NCBI GenBank assembly: GCA_015655075.1
Contig: JAATFT010000035.1
Location: 1-64,000 of the forward strand
Direction: 5' to 3'
Source of the DNA: Clostridiales bacterium
GTDB taxonomy: Bacteria; Bacillota; Clostridia; Lachnospirales; Lachnospiraceae
Length of the DNA: 64,000 nt
Shown here piece by piece: positions 28,751 to 38,347 of the stretch (within the stretch, counting starts at the first letter, position 1; every line of letters starts with the position of its first letter). A model generated the notes under the pieces. That model was not told the DNA's origin. It was given only the letters and a program-made list of their open reading frames with translations, and did not search any database. A program made the position numbers and the translations under genes.

Positions 28751-29755
28751 ATGATGGAAAAACATATAACAATTAATGACATCGCCAGAATGGCCAATGT
28801 ATCCCGTTCTACTGTTTCACGTATATTAAACGGGAATGTTAATGTAAGCGAAAAAAAAAGAAATCTTATTATGCAGGTCATCCATGATAATAACTTTATC
28901 CCCAATGACTTAGCGCGTAATCTTGTTAAGGGTACAAACAATACACTCGGTGTCTTTGTCGGTGATATAGCCAACCAATATTATTCAGAAGTATTAAAAG
29001 GCATTGAAAAAGCCGTTTCCAATAACAACTATATTCCTATCACATGTTTTATTAACGGAAGCGAAAAAGAAGAATATTACATTGAAGAGATGATTAAACG
29101 CCGCTGTTCAGGTATTATTATTGTTAGTACAAGTATCCATAATATAAAGTTGGTAGAACGCCTTTCTAATTTTTCAAAAATTGTTTCAATTCAATCCGAT
29201 GTTCCTTCACTCTGTGAAATCAACTCTTCTGACGAATATGGCAGCTATCAGATTACAAACCACCTCATCCAACTGGGGCATAAGAAGATAGCCTATGTAC
29301 AGGTCAATAATAATCACAGTGTTCTTATCAACAGAAGGAAAGGCTTTGAGAAAGCCTGTTCAGACGCCGGAATTGCAATTCCTTCCAATTATATTATTTA
29401 CACAGATAATGAGGCTTTGCTTTGCCAGTCAGTTCAGGAACTTATGCATTGTAACACCCCGCCCACAGCTATTTGCTGCTGTAATGATTATATCGCTTGT
29501 ATCATTAATCAAAAATTAAAGGCAATGCAAATACAAATTCCAGAAGATGTTTCACTGACAGGTTACGATAATCTTCCTATTTCTTCAATAATGGAACCAA
29601 AATTAACAACAATATCTCAGCCAATCAGGGAAATGGGTAAAACAGCTGTTGAAACATTGATAAAATTGATTCAATCACCAAATACGACACGTTTTTTGTC
29701 CATAACTTTCCCTATTGAGATTGTTATTCGTGATTCAGTTGCCCCTCCGAAATAA
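28751..29755 (+). CDS. LacI-family repressor (second)
   Basis: This is a DNA-binding repressor with the HTH ITINDIARMANVSRSTVSRI at residues 6-25 and the hinge FIPNDLARNL. The effector domain begins TLGVFVGDIANQYYSEVLKG and contains CCCNDYIACI and SLTGYDNLPISSIMEPKLTT. The gene opens with two consecutive ATG codons and no strong ribosome site separates them, so the start could also be 28754. The length of 334 is standard. It is divergent from the importer-radical enzyme operon, whose promoter carries matching operator-like sites, so it is the expected local regulator. Confidence 0.92.
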   Translation: MMEKHITINDIARMANVSRSTVSRILNGNVNVSEKKRNLIMQVIHDNNFIPNDLARNLVKGTNNTLGVFVGDIANQYYSEVLKGIEKAVSNNNYIPITCFINGSEKEEYYIEEMIKRRCSGIIIVSTSIHNIKLVERLSNFSKIVSIQSDVPSLCEINSSDEYGSYQITNHLIQLGHKKIAYVQVNNNHSVLINRRKGFEKACSDAGIAIPSNYIIYTDNEALLCQSVQELMHCNTPPTAICCCNDYIACIINQKLKAMQIQIPEDVSLTGYDNLPISSIMEPKLTTISQPIREMGKTAVETLIKLIQSPNTTRFLSITFPIEIVIRDSVAPPK

Positions 29756-29990
29756 ATTGTAAAGCATTTAGTATATGAACACTCTAATACAAATGAAAAA
29801 GATGAGTCCCTCTCTCAAAACAGAGCAATTTCCTATCAAATAAAAAATGGCTTCAAGAATCCTTAACTAACTCTTCTATATGAATTCATATGAAGTATTG
29901 TTTTGATGGTTACTTATGGCTTTCAGTACATGGGTGAGGTAGCAATAAAGTCTTAAATGAATTTAATTTTGCTGTTCCCACAATACTATA

Positions 29991-30179
29991 GATGCCGGCT
30001 ATTGCGGGGGATTCATTACTTCACCCCTTATGGCCGAAGAAACCCTTTCCAATGAAAGTGCTGATTTTATATTCCTGGGCAGAGAACTTCTTCGTAATCC
30101 TTACCGGCCTCTTTATGCAGCAAAGGAACTGGGGGAGGATAAGGAATGGCCGGTCCCATATAAGAGAGCAAAAATTTAA
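29991..30179 (+). pseudogene. C-terminal remnant of an old yellow enzyme
   Basis: The frame ending at 30179 reads [20 protein letters not shown], then [20 protein letters not shown] and [10 protein letters not shown]. This is the C-terminal end of a YqjM/NamA-like NADH:flavin oxidoreductase, including the phosphate-binding GREL segment. A full protein has about 340 residues; only about 60 remain and there is no start codon. Confidence 0.75.
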
Positions 30180-30230
30180 GGTTAGAGCAAAATGATTTTG
30201 TATCCTTTTGACTCTTTATTTTTAGAGATA

Positions 30231-30317
30231 GATTGGGCTGTTGCAAAATAGTCAAATTGCTGAACTTGTGCCTGGAATGTGGTTTATATTTCTTGGATTT
30301 TGCAACAGCCCCAAATC
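30231..30317. mobile_element. Miniature inverted-repeat element (87 bp)
   Basis: The ends GATTGGGCTGTTGCAAAAT and ATTTTGCAACAGCCCCAAATC are near-perfect inverted repeats. GGGCTGTTGCAAAA is a terminal sequence common in DDE insertion sequences of Firmicutes. About 45 non-coding bases lie between, so this is a non-autonomous, solo-end type copy. Confidence 0.75.
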
Positions 30318-30430
30318 TGTACGATAGAAGTAAATTACAATGTACATTTGTAATAGAATGTGACAAAGAATATCCGAAATTCACTGCTCAGAACAGTTCA
30401 TTGATACAGGATAATTCACCGATACAGGGT

Positions 30431-32095
30431 TTAATTATATTTTCCGGCTTCAACAGCTTTTGTTTTTTCGTCTAGAATTGCCTGATATCCCGCGTCTAAG
30501 AATTCCTGGCAGGCCTCTTTGTAAGTTTCTTCAAAATCGGCTTCTGAGCTCATGGCGCATTTTACATAGAGCTCTTTCCACAAATCATTTAAATCTGATT
30601 TATATTCTGCCACGGATTCCAGTACAACGGAAAACAGTGCGTCGGGGGTGGAATATTCCAGATAATCCTTATAATATTTATAAGAATCCTCAATCAGGTA
30701 TTCATAACCTGCCGGAGCCCAGTTGGCAACGTTTGCCTTGAAATTCACCTCTTCGTCCTCATATTGTGCGCTTTCCGCTACCAGGCACCAATAATCCTTG
30801 TTGTTATTGTCCGAAAGTTCTGATTCACCTGAAAAACCGGTATTCTTAACGGCTAACCCGCTTTCCTCCAGGGTATAATTCTTACCTTCCACGCCGTTTT
30901 GCAGGAAAAACAGATTATCAGGCTGGCTCATCCATTCTAAATACATCCAGACTGCTGCTCGCTCCTCCGAAGAAGAGGTTGAGTTAATGCCCATAATCAT
31001 TCCGAAAGGCCAGTAAGCCCGGGATTGGGGCTTATATTCGTCACCCTTTGGCACTAATGCCTTAGTGTCCAGTACGGAAACCTTGGCATCGGGATCGTTG
31101 GTTAACAGATTGTCAATTACCGGCGATGAACTTGATAAATACAGGGCATAAACTCCGGAGCTGCCGGAAACAAAATCTGCCTGGGTGGAAGCATCATCTG
31201 TATTTAAGTAAAATTCAGGATCAACCAGGCCGTTATTGCACTGATAATTTAAATTCTTTAAATATTTGTAGGTAGGTTCCCACGTAAAAGCCGGAACGGA
31301 AAGATCCGAATACAAAGCTCTTTCTTTTTCATCAATGGGCCAGGTACGGAAAGGATAATCATAGGTAAAATTGTTCTGGACTAAGTTACCGCCGCCGTTT
31401 CCAAGACCGGCTTCTTTCCAGGCCTGCAATAATTCATTGTATTCCTCTAAGCAGGTGGGCATCTTCATTCCCACGGCGTCAATCCAGTCCTGTCTGATCA
31501 ATGTCAGCCAGTTATAGGCATCCGGTCTGTCGGCAAAGAAAAAATAATTCCCGTCGTCAACCGTACCGTAGGTGGAAATGGTTTCTCCCATGTTTGTCCA
31601 ATAGGCAGGCGCATAGTAGGCTATTTCGTCCAGATCAAGTTTTTGCATGGCGCCTTCCCCGTAATATGCCAGAATCTGAGGCATATCATAGTGAAAAATA
31701 ATATCGGGCGCGGTATCGGCTGCCAGCATCTGCGTATAATCGGTTACCTCCGTTGTTCTGCCGATTGCAACAAATTTAACTGTTATGTTATACTTATCGC
31801 CGAATTGGGATTGAATCCATCTGGTATAATAATTATCGGTCACGTTCCAGCCTTCAAAGGCTCTGTCATATACAGGAATCTCAATTGTTACATTATCTTC
31901 GAATCCGGAGGAATAATCCGGATAAGCTCCCGTAGTTTCCCCGGCCTCATTATCCCCTGCCTTAGTTTCTGCCGTCGTATCGGCTGCTGTTTTTCCGGTC
32001 GGTTTTGTTTCATTGCCTTTACACCCTGCGGTTAGGAGTATTGTCAGGGTACAGATCAATGAAAGTGCTGTCAATTTTTTGAAATTTTTTTTCAT
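30431..32095 (-). CDS. LplA-type long solute-binding lipoprotein
   Basis: This is an extracellular sugar-binding protein of the long LplA/YtcQ class (554 residues). The signal peptide ends at the lipobox LTAGC, near residue 25, followed by a Thr/Glu-rich linker. The mature part contains QMLAADTAPDIIFHYDMPQI and RAAVWMYLEWMSQPDN, typical of this class. AAGGAGG sets the start. It follows two permease genes of the same type on the same strand, but 385 bases with a tandem repeat lie between, so it may be partly uncoupled from them. The ligand is unknown; relatives bind uronate or pectin/hemicellulose oligosaccharides. Confidence 0.9.
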   Translation of the reverse strand: MKKNFKKLTALSLICTLTILLTAGCKGNETKPTGKTAADTTAETKAGDNEAGETTGAYPDYSSGFEDNVTIEIPVYDRAFEGWNVTDNYYTRWIQSQFGDKYNITVKFVAIGRTTEVTDYTQMLAADTAPDIIFHYDMPQILAYYGEGAMQKLDLDEIAYYAPAYWTNMGETISTYGTVDDGNYFFFADRPDAYNWLTLIRQDWIDAVGMKMPTCLEEYNELLQAWKEAGLGNGGGNLVQNNFTYDYPFRTWPIDEKERALYSDLSVPAFTWEPTYKYLKNLNYQCNNGLVDPEFYLNTDDASTQADFVSGSSGVYALYLSSSSPVIDNLLTNDPDAKVSVLDTKALVPKGDEYKPQSRAYWPFGMIMGINSTSSSEERAAVWMYLEWMSQPDNLFFLQNGVEGKNYTLEESGLAVKNTGFSGESELSDNNNKDYWCLVAESAQYEDEEVNFKANVANWAPAGYEYLIEDSYKYYKDYLEYSTPDALFSVVLESVAEYKSDLNDLWKELYVKCAMSSEADFEETYKEACQEFLDAGYQAILDEKTKAVEAGKYN

Positions 32096-32308
32096 AACAA
32101 ACTTACCTCCTTAATAAAATAATTATTTAAGAGAGTGCCGCAAATTTAAAAGGATTTCAACCGGAACAGGTGATAAACCTGGAACGATTCAGGTCCATAA
32201 ATTTTTGATTTACGGCAGCTTCCTTACTCCACTTATTAATATCATCCGTTTATCCCTTGCGGATCCCCATACTCCTTGGGCTAACGGTGATTTTCCATAC
32301 CGTTTACG

Positions 32309-32440
32309 GAATTGACCGGCTACGGTATAAACCGGCCAGGGTATTACTGGTTAGGAATTGACCGTTTATAGTATAAACCGGCTAGGGTATTACTGGTTAG
32401 GTATTGACCGTTTAAGGTTATTAACCAGCTGCGGTATTAC
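32309..32440. repeat. 46-bp tandem repeat, 2.9 units
   Basis: Units at 32309-32354, 32355-32400 and a partial 32401-32440 share GAATTGACCG...TATAAACCGGC...GGGTATTACTGGTTAG. Each unit contains ACCGG/CCGGT half-palindromes. The array lies in the spacer between the second permease and the LplA-type gene. The remaining 32096-32308 spacer, with a T-run and small stems, shows no gene. Confidence 0.85.
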
Positions 32441-32480
32441 CTCCCACGATATGGCTGTTACGGTTGTTTCGTGCGGGCAG

Positions 32481-33413
32481 CTAACCTTTTACCGCACCTA
32501 TCATAGTTCCCTGTACGAAATATTTTTGTACAAAGGGATAAACACATAGAATGGGAACGGTGGCGAATATAATACAGGAAGCCTTTAAGACTTCGGGATT
32601 GGTATATTGTGCGGAACCTTCCGCCGCAGCCTGGAAGGATTCCGTTGCCGCGACGACCAGATAGTAAAGCTTTAACTGGAGAGGTCTTAAATCTATATTC
32701 TGCTTAATATAAAACAAAGCGTCCTGATAGGCGTTCCATCTGCCCACCGCGTAAAACAGGGAAAGGGTGGCGATAATTGGTTTGGATAAAGGAAGTACGA
32801 TACTTCTCAATATTCTGAACTGCCCCGCTCCGTCAATGACCGCCGATTCTATCAGGCTGTCGGAAATATTACTTTGCAGCGTGGTTTTCATTATCAGAAG
32901 GTTATAGGGACTGAAGGCCAGGGGCAGGATCATGGCCCACCAGGTATCCAGTAAATGCAGGTTATTTATCAGTAAATATTCAGGGATAATTCCACCGCTG
33001 AAATACATGGTAAACATAAACAGAAAGGTGATGACGGACCTGCCCTTTAAGCTCTTTCTGGAAAGCGGGTATGCCGCAAATATGGTGATAATCATACCTA
33101 AAACGGTAAATGTAACGGTAACGACTATGGATACATATAAGGATCTTAAAATACTTAAATCGGCAAAAATTTTTCTGTATGCATCCAGGGTAAAGCCCTT
33201 GGGGAGCAATACGATTTTATTGGCAATTACATAAGCTTCCTTGCTGACGGACTTAGAAAATACATGTATAAACGGCAGCAGGCAGGTTAATGCGGTAGCC
33301 GCTAAAAAGGCATAGATTAAGAAATCCGCAAGAAAATTATGTACTCTTGATTTTGTCCAGGTTTTTTTGTGGGATACAACGCTTATTGAAGTAACATTCG
33401 GCACAATTTTCAT
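32481..33413 (-). CDS. LplC-type sugar ABC permease
   Basis: This is a CUT1 permease of the LplC/YtcP branch with six membrane spans. The EAA loop SDSLIESAVIDGAGQFRILR is near residue 200 and the end VQKYFVQGTMIGAVKG is typical. AAAGGAG directly before the ATG at 33413 sets the start and gives 310 residues. The longer reading frame upstream runs into a small inverted-repeat element and is not believed. It pairs with the preceding LplB-type permease. Confidence 0.92.
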   Translation of the reverse strand: MKIVPNVTSISVVSHKKTWTKSRVHNFLADFLIYAFLAATALTCLLPFIHVFSKSVSKEAYVIANKIVLLPKGFTLDAYRKIFADLSILRSLYVSIVVTVTFTVLGMIITIFAAYPLSRKSLKGRSVITFLFMFTMYFSGGIIPEYLLINNLHLLDTWWAMILPLAFSPYNLLIMKTTLQSNISDSLIESAVIDGAGQFRILRSIVLPLSKPIIATLSLFYAVGRWNAYQDALFYIKQNIDLRPLQLKLYYLVVAATESFQAAAEGSAQYTNPEVLKASCIIFATVPILCVYPFVQKYFVQGTMIGAVKG

Positions 33414-33430
33414 CTCCTTTTTTCTTTCCG

Positions 33431-33500
33431 GGCACTCCCAGAAACTCCCCTGTACACATCTTTGCGGCACAAATCTGCATACAAAGAGTTTCCGAGAGTA
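33431..33500. mobile_element. Solo inverted-repeat element between two permease genes
   Basis: GCACTCCCAGAAACTC and GAGTTTCCGAGAGTACTC face each other over 70 bases. The right end matches the terminal repeat of the IS copies at 39928-40432 and 43030-43698 (GTTTCCGAGAGTGC). No transposase sequence remains. It separates the two permease genes without disturbing the ribosome site. Confidence 0.55.
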
Positions 33501-33509
33501 CTCCCTCCC

Positions 33510-34547
33510 TTAAAATATTCCTTCCTCACCAAGCTTTTTAGCAAAGAGATCAGAGCCTATGACCAACACTAATCCGACTATGGACTGGAATAGACCGATG
33601 GCGGTCGCTTCGCTGTATTTACCGTTGGAAAGCCCCAGACGGTAAACCAGTACGGGAATTGTATTGGTATACTCCGTAGTTGCCACATTCATCAAAGCAT
33701 TTACCGATTCAAAGGAACCACCCATAATTTTGCCCAGATTCATAATCAGCAGTATAACAATGGTACTTTTAATACAGGGTAATGTAACGTGGATACACTT
33801 TGCCAGTCTTCCGGCACCGTCCACAGTTGCCGCTTCATATAATTCTGTACTGACACTTGTAATGGCGGCCAGATAGATGATGGTTCCCCAGCCCATTGTC
33901 TGCCATACGTTGATAAGCACATAGGTAACAAGCCAGTGGTTATCCTCCTGCAAAAAAGGAATACGTGCGTGCCCTGCGGCTTCAATAAGATTATTTACGA
34001 CACCGTTTGCCAGACCGAAAATCTGATAAGCAATTGCACCTATGATAACAAAGGATAAAAAGTGGGGCAGGTATAATAAAGTCTGCGTTACTTTTTTAAA
34101 ATACTTATTTTTAACTTCATTTAATAAAAGGGCCAGTAAAATGGGAAAGGGAAATCCCAAAATAAGCGTCAAACTGTTTAACAATAATGTATTTCGAACG
34201 GATTTTCCAAAGTCCCTCATATGAAAGACTTTTTGGAAAACTTCAAGGCCGGCCCATTCGCTGCCCGAAAATCCCTTCAGGATTTTGTAATCTTTAAAAG
34301 CGACAATGATCCCGAACATAGAACCGTATTTAAATATCAATGCAAAAGCAATGGGCACCAGTAATAAGATATATAACTGCCAGTCTTTTCTTAAATAGAA
34401 AAATATACTTTTTTGCGTATTCCTGTTTTTTTTCCCTTTAGAAATTATCTTATCTCTTGAAATGATCTTATTTCCTGAAGCAAAAACAGGGTTGCCAGGG
34501 GCATCTGATTTTTTACTGGTAGAGCTGATGTATCCGGCAATTTTCAT
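33510..34547 (-). CDS. LplB-type sugar ABC permease
   Basis: This is a CUT1 permease of the LplB/YteP branch. A long hydrophilic N-terminus of about 50 residues precedes YILLLVPIAFALIFKYGSMF. The EAA loop TELYEAATVDGAGRLAKCIH is near residue 245 and the end DLFAKKLGEEGIF is typical. The start at 34547 has AGGAGGG eight bases upstream; the frame extends further but without a ribosome site. It is the first gene of the importer operon, which lies downstream of a membrane AraC regulator. The spacer to that regulator is 335 bases, AT-rich, and contains the regulator's terminator. Confidence 0.92.
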   Translation of the reverse strand: MKIAGYISSTSKKSDAPGNPVFASGNKIISRDKIISKGKKNRNTQKSIFFYLRKDWQLYILLLVPIAFALIFKYGSMFGIIVAFKDYKILKGFSGSEWAGLEVFQKVFHMRDFGKSVRNTLLLNSLTLILGFPFPILLALLLNEVKNKYFKKVTQTLLYLPHFLSFVIIGAIAYQIFGLANGVVNNLIEAAGHARIPFLQEDNHWLVTYVLINVWQTMGWGTIIYLAAITSVSTELYEAATVDGAGRLAKCIHVTLPCIKSTIVILLIMNLGKIMGGSFESVNALMNVATTEYTNTIPVLVYRLGLSNGKYSEATAIGLFQSIVGLVLVIGSDLFAKKLGEEGIF

Positions 34548-34832
34548 AAAACATTCCCTCCTCGTCATTCATTTTTATGCGTTTTACATAAGAGGTATAT
34601 GCTGAACTATATAATTATTTTTTTGATATGTAAAGTATCATTTTTGCTACGGATTATCATTTTTGCTATTGTTTAAACCATTGATTTTACTGTTTTTTAA
34701 CAAAAATTGTTAGACATAAATTTATAATTATGACAAAAAACCCCAACCTATTACGAATATTCAGGATATTTTCTTATCAGAAATGATAATATATAATCAG
34801 AATAGAATTACCCGTAATTTTCTTTTGAGAAA

Positions 34833-34879
34833 AAAATATCTATAAAATAGTGACAATGCATCTATTTTATAGATATTTT
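34833..34879 (-). terminator. Strong terminator of the membrane AraC gene
   Basis: AAAATATCTATAAAATAG and its exact complement CTATTTTATAGATATTTT form a perfect 18-bp stem with an 11-base loop. On the minus strand TTTTTTCTC follows. It starts four bases after the regulator stop codon. Confidence 0.9.
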
Positions 34880-34882
34880 GTA

Positions 34883-37222
34883 TTAATTACTTTCCTTCTG
34901 CTTAAGATGTTTAAATTCACTTGGTGATATACCTTCATATTTTTTAAAAAAACGGATTACGCTTTGATTGTTCCGGTAGCCGACTTCCTTTGCAATTTGT
35001 GAAATGCTTAAATCGGAATGGAGCAGTAAGTTCTTTACCTCTTCAATACGCAGGATATTTACATTGTCAATTAAGCTTTTCCCGGTTTCCTCTTTGATAA
35101 GTTTTCTTATATAGGAATAGCTGATTCCTATTTCTTCCGCTATATCTTCCAGTATAATATCCTCCTTGTAATGCTCCCTGATATACTTAAGAATTTGCTC
35201 GCAATATTTTGTTTCACTGTTCTGTCTGCCGGGAGCCGTGTAATCCAAAATGGATTTAAATATTTCAATCAGGTATTCTTCGATTTCATCCACCGTATCC
35301 AGACCTGCAATTTCGGAGTAAATATTGATATTACTTCTGAAAATCTTACTTGTATTAATATTATGCTCCACCAGATATTTAATTGTTGCTCCGACTAATT
35401 GATTAAAAATCAGAAGGATATTATCATTTGAAATATCCTTTTCCTCCTTTATCTGATTCACTGCTTCCTTAAGTTCTGTCTTTAAGCTGTCAAAATCCCC
35501 GTTGTTTAAAAAATTGAGAATTTTTTTCTCACTGTTATACGAATAATGAAATTTTTTGGTCTCCTTTTCCTGGGACTCCCAGAATATAATACTGTCCCTT
35601 CCGGTCAATAATCTGTGCTTTACGGCTTCCGAAGCTTCGTAAACACATTCTTTAATGCCCTCACAGCCCGTATGAACCCCGCTTACTCCTATTGTTACGG
35701 TATATCCGAGAACTTCCCCGGCTATGGCTTTTATTTGGTTCAGAGTATTTTTTAAGGTTTTCGGCACTCTTACATGGTCGTAATGTTCTATATTTATAAT
35801 AACGGCGATGGTTCCGGCTTCGTATCCGGCGCAGCATACATGATAATCTTCTGGAAAGGCATTTTCAAATTTATCAAACAATAAATACCGGTAATAACTT
35901 CTGATTTCCGGATTCGCTTCCTTCAGATAGGATTTTATATTATCAATGGATACCAGGGAAACAATATAATGACTGTAGGGAAAGGTTTTTTTAATTTCTT
36001 CCAGTTCGGCGCTGTTGGCAATTTCTCCCGTGAGCAATTTATGTACGGCCAGATATTTCGTTTCCATTTCCCTGTCTTTTAACAATTTGTGGAGGTCTTC
36101 CTCCTGCTCTCTGATTTTATCAAAAGCGGCTGCAAGAAAGGCAAGCTCATTCTTATTTCCTTTATCTTCAAAGCCTGCCTGCGCTTTCATATTTTTTACC
36201 AGTTCTTTCATCGGTTTTGAAAATCGGATGGATACCAGCACGGTAATAACGGTTCCCACAGCGATAATTACAATGGTAAGTATTATAAAATTAGTTCTGA
36301 CCTGATTGGATTTTTCCAATAAAGCATCCATGGAATAGGTTGCAATATAAATCCAATGGTTAAAGGGAGATTTATTAAAGGTATATAAAGTTCTCTCGCC
36401 GTTTGCATCCACATATTCACAGCCGGAGGTTTTTTTGGTTTCTAAAATACGCTTCACATAATTATCATGACTTAAGTTCTGATGTATCATGGACTTATCC
36501 CAGTGGGAAATAACATTTCCTTTTGTATCAATGATGCAGCCGGCGGAAACCGAATTATGCTTATTGGAATTAAAGAAGCCGCATACCTTGGACTCGTTTA
36601 CGTTAACAACTATGGTGCCTTTTGTGGAGGTTGTGAGCCGGTTAAGCCGGTAAACATAGGATATTACGTGAATAGATTCGGAGTATGAAGTGCCCTTTTC
36701 AATTTCGGTAACGGTTGCTTTATTTAATAGCCTGGGATACCAGACGCCGCCTGCGCCGTTGATTTCCTTCATGGCTGCCTCCATCCAGTCCATGCTTTCA
36801 AAATATTTGAGACGGACAATCCCCTTATTGGTTGAAATGATATAATCCGCATTATCCAGATAAAAAATAATGGAATATATGGTATTGTCATTGGGCAGCA
36901 TTTCGTTCATGCTGTCAAGGATGTTAATTGCACTGTTAATTGTTTCATAGTCGGAATTTAAATCCGAATAAGAAGTTATGCTTTTTATAGTATTAAATTT
37001 ATTTTCTTTTACCAGTTTAAGTACATCGGCAATTACGTTATTCAGGGTAAATTCACTCAGAGCGATGTCCGAATCCAGTTTTGTCATGGCGGAATCCGCT
37101 ATTTCCTGTTCGGAATACCGCATCATGCTGGAGCTGCTGTAATAAGATATAATGGACATGGGGATAACCAGTACTAAGAACAGTATCATAAATAATTGCA
37201 GTTGAACCGGGATTTTCTTCAT
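34883..37222 (-). CDS. Membrane-anchored AraC-family regulator (YesS-like)
   Basis: This is a one-component sensor-regulator. Transmembrane segment 1 is LFMILFLVLVIPMSIISYY, an extracellular sensing domain of roughly 250 residues follows, and transmembrane segment 2 is FIILTIVIIAVGTVITVLVS. A linker then leads to the C-terminal double HTH (from about 680), with DIAEEIGISYSYIRKLIKEE and QIAKEVGYRNNQSVIRFFKK. The ATG at 37222, with GGAG six bases upstream, fits best and gives 779 residues. It lies upstream of the LplBC/LplA-type importer on the same strand and most likely activates it in response to an external sugar. A diverged copy of its linker part is found at 9891-10380. Confidence 0.92.
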   Translation of the reverse strand: MKKIPVQLQLFMILFLVLVIPMSIISYYSSSSMMRYSEQEIADSAMTKLDSDIALSEFTLNNVIADVLKLVKENKFNTIKSITSYSDLNSDYETINSAINILDSMNEMLPNDNTIYSIIFYLDNADYIISTNKGIVRLKYFESMDWMEAAMKEINGAGGVWYPRLLNKATVTEIEKGTSYSESIHVISYVYRLNRLTTSTKGTIVVNVNESKVCGFFNSNKHNSVSAGCIIDTKGNVISHWDKSMIHQNLSHDNYVKRILETKKTSGCEYVDANGERTLYTFNKSPFNHWIYIATYSMDALLEKSNQVRTNFIILTIVIIAVGTVITVLVSIRFSKPMKELVKNMKAQAGFEDKGNKNELAFLAAAFDKIREQEEDLHKLLKDREMETKYLAVHKLLTGEIANSAELEEIKKTFPYSHYIVSLVSIDNIKSYLKEANPEIRSYYRYLLFDKFENAFPEDYHVCCAGYEAGTIAVIINIEHYDHVRVPKTLKNTLNQIKAIAGEVLGYTVTIGVSGVHTGCEGIKECVYEASEAVKHRLLTGRDSIIFWESQEKETKKFHYSYNSEKKILNFLNNGDFDSLKTELKEAVNQIKEEKDISNDNILLIFNQLVGATIKYLVEHNINTSKIFRSNINIYSEIAGLDTVDEIEEYLIEIFKSILDYTAPGRQNSETKYCEQILKYIREHYKEDIILEDIAEEIGISYSYIRKLIKEETGKSLIDNVNILRIEEVKNLLLHSDLSISQIAKEVGYRNNQSVIRFFKKYEGISPSEFKHLKQKESN

Positions 37223-37238
37223 CTTAAACTCCATTCCG

Positions 37239-37344
37239 CGCAAGCTTGATCGTTCTCATTGCGAATTGATAGTCCACATTGTGAACTGATAGTTCGCAAG
37301 ACGAACGATTGCGCAGTTGAAAAATATGCTTTTTATTTTTCAAC
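37239..37344 (-). promoter_or_regulatory. Two stacked hairpins in the leader of the membrane AraC gene
   Basis: A long imperfect hairpin (37239-37317) pairs GCGCAA...ATCGTTCTCATTGCGAATTG with its counterpart ending GATTGCGC. Next to it, GTTGAAAAATA and TATTTTTCAAC (37316-37344) form a perfect 11-bp stem. Both would lie in the 5' leader of the regulator mRNA. They may be attenuation structures or another repeat family. Confidence 0.55.
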
Positions 37345-37465
37345 TTAACCTCCTGTAATTTCTTAACGTTTTCTTATCCTATGGAAGGATGTATTATACT
37401 TCATATTTTCTTATGAAACATGGAGATATCTCCTGAAATCCCTTTATGGGAAGCACCTTATCCAT

Positions 37466-37632
37466 CTAGGGCGTGTCTGAAAACTCCTTGTGCTGGACTG
37501 GGTGTTCCACTTTGTGGGAGACAAGGAGCGGTTTTGGGAGCGTAGTTTGGACTACGTTTCCAAAACCTCGACGCAGTATACCGCAAAGTGGAGCGTTCAG
37601 AACGGTACAATGAGTTTTCAGACACGCTCTAG
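37466..37632. repeat. CTAG-ended palindromic element, copy D (167 bp)
   Basis: CTAGGGCGTGTCTGAAAACTC pairs with GAGTTTTCAGACACGCTCTAG, and inner arms pair up to the centre GCGTAGTTTGGACTACG. It has exactly the length of copy C and the same CTAG ends and CGTAG/CTACG centre, but a different arm sequence. Copy B at 8888 is a shortened relative. Confidence 0.88.
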
Positions 37633-38235
37633 GCAGGAATCCATGTTTTCTTACATAGGTTTTTCACATAAGTGAATGATGCGATAATTAGTTTAGCATC
37701 TATAAAAGTATTTTACAATATTTTTAATAATAATTAAAGGGAGATATATTGTCATTTATGATGAAACATTATAGGGGCTGGCGAAAATCTTACCGGCAAC
37801 CGTTCCTAGATTGATACAGCGAAAATAATAATTACACCATACTATATGTTTGTAATATTAGAAAGTTGTTTTTAATTATAAAGGTATAAATAGCAGCCAT
37901 TGACTAAAAAACTGGGCACACGACTTTGCGAAGCAAAGTGTAGTATGTTCAGCGTTGCTGCGAAAATGCCGTTGCCGTCGTGGAGGGCAATGGCGTTTGA
38001 AGCAGCAGGAAAACGGGCGGGAATTTGCGGTATGGAAAGCCATAAATGGCAGTCCGTTTTCAGCAGAGGACAGGGCGTATATGAACCCCTCATCCATCGT
38101 ATTCCGTCAGATCTTCTGGCCGGATTGACTCAAAGCGGCAGAGCATTAGGAATGTCCTCAACAAACAGTTTTATGATCTCATCCAAATACCAGTAAATCA
38201 AGCGGCATATTTCGAATAAGCAATATTGTAATGCG
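37633..38235. other. Unassigned spacer
   Basis: No convincing gene is seen. Between about 37900 and 38196 base composition rises and frames stay open on both strands, which hints at a decayed gene, but no motif was recognised on either strand. The rest is AT-rich. Confidence 0.35.
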
Positions 38236-38296
38236 ATAATTATTTATTGTAATACAATGAATAATTATTGACTTTTTGGGCTTGCGGATATATAAT
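38236..38296 (+). promoter_or_regulatory. Promoter with a large palindromic operator
   Basis: TTGACT (38268-38273) and TATAAT (38291-38296) are 17 bases apart. Directly upstream, ATAATTATTTATTGTA and TACAATGAATAATTAT (38236-38268) form an inverted repeat with a single mismatch that touches the -35 box. It serves the DUF2975/HTH/lipoprotein operon and is a plausible site for the HTH protein encoded in it. Confidence 0.75.
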
Positions 38297-38347
38297 CAAG
38301 ATGGTTGGTGAAAAACCACATTATAATCCAGAAAAGAAGGGGATTTT

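Larger units (their letters stand above)
29756..30430. other. Spacer with gene and element remnants
   Basis: Between the second lacI-type gene and the next binding-protein gene there is no intact gene. It holds an old yellow enzyme remnant (29991-30179) and a miniature inverted-repeat element (30231-30317). The first 230 bases are AT-rich and show nothing recognisable. Confidence 0.6.

Noticed and set aside
32309-32440. Tandem units that could be mistaken for a CRISPR array
   Set aside because: Units abut directly with a 46-bp period, there are no unique spacers and no cas genes in the window.
37872-38196. Overlapping open frames on both strands of about 70-98 codons
   Set aside because: No ribosome site and no recognised motif; kept only as an unassigned spacer that may hold a decayed gene.
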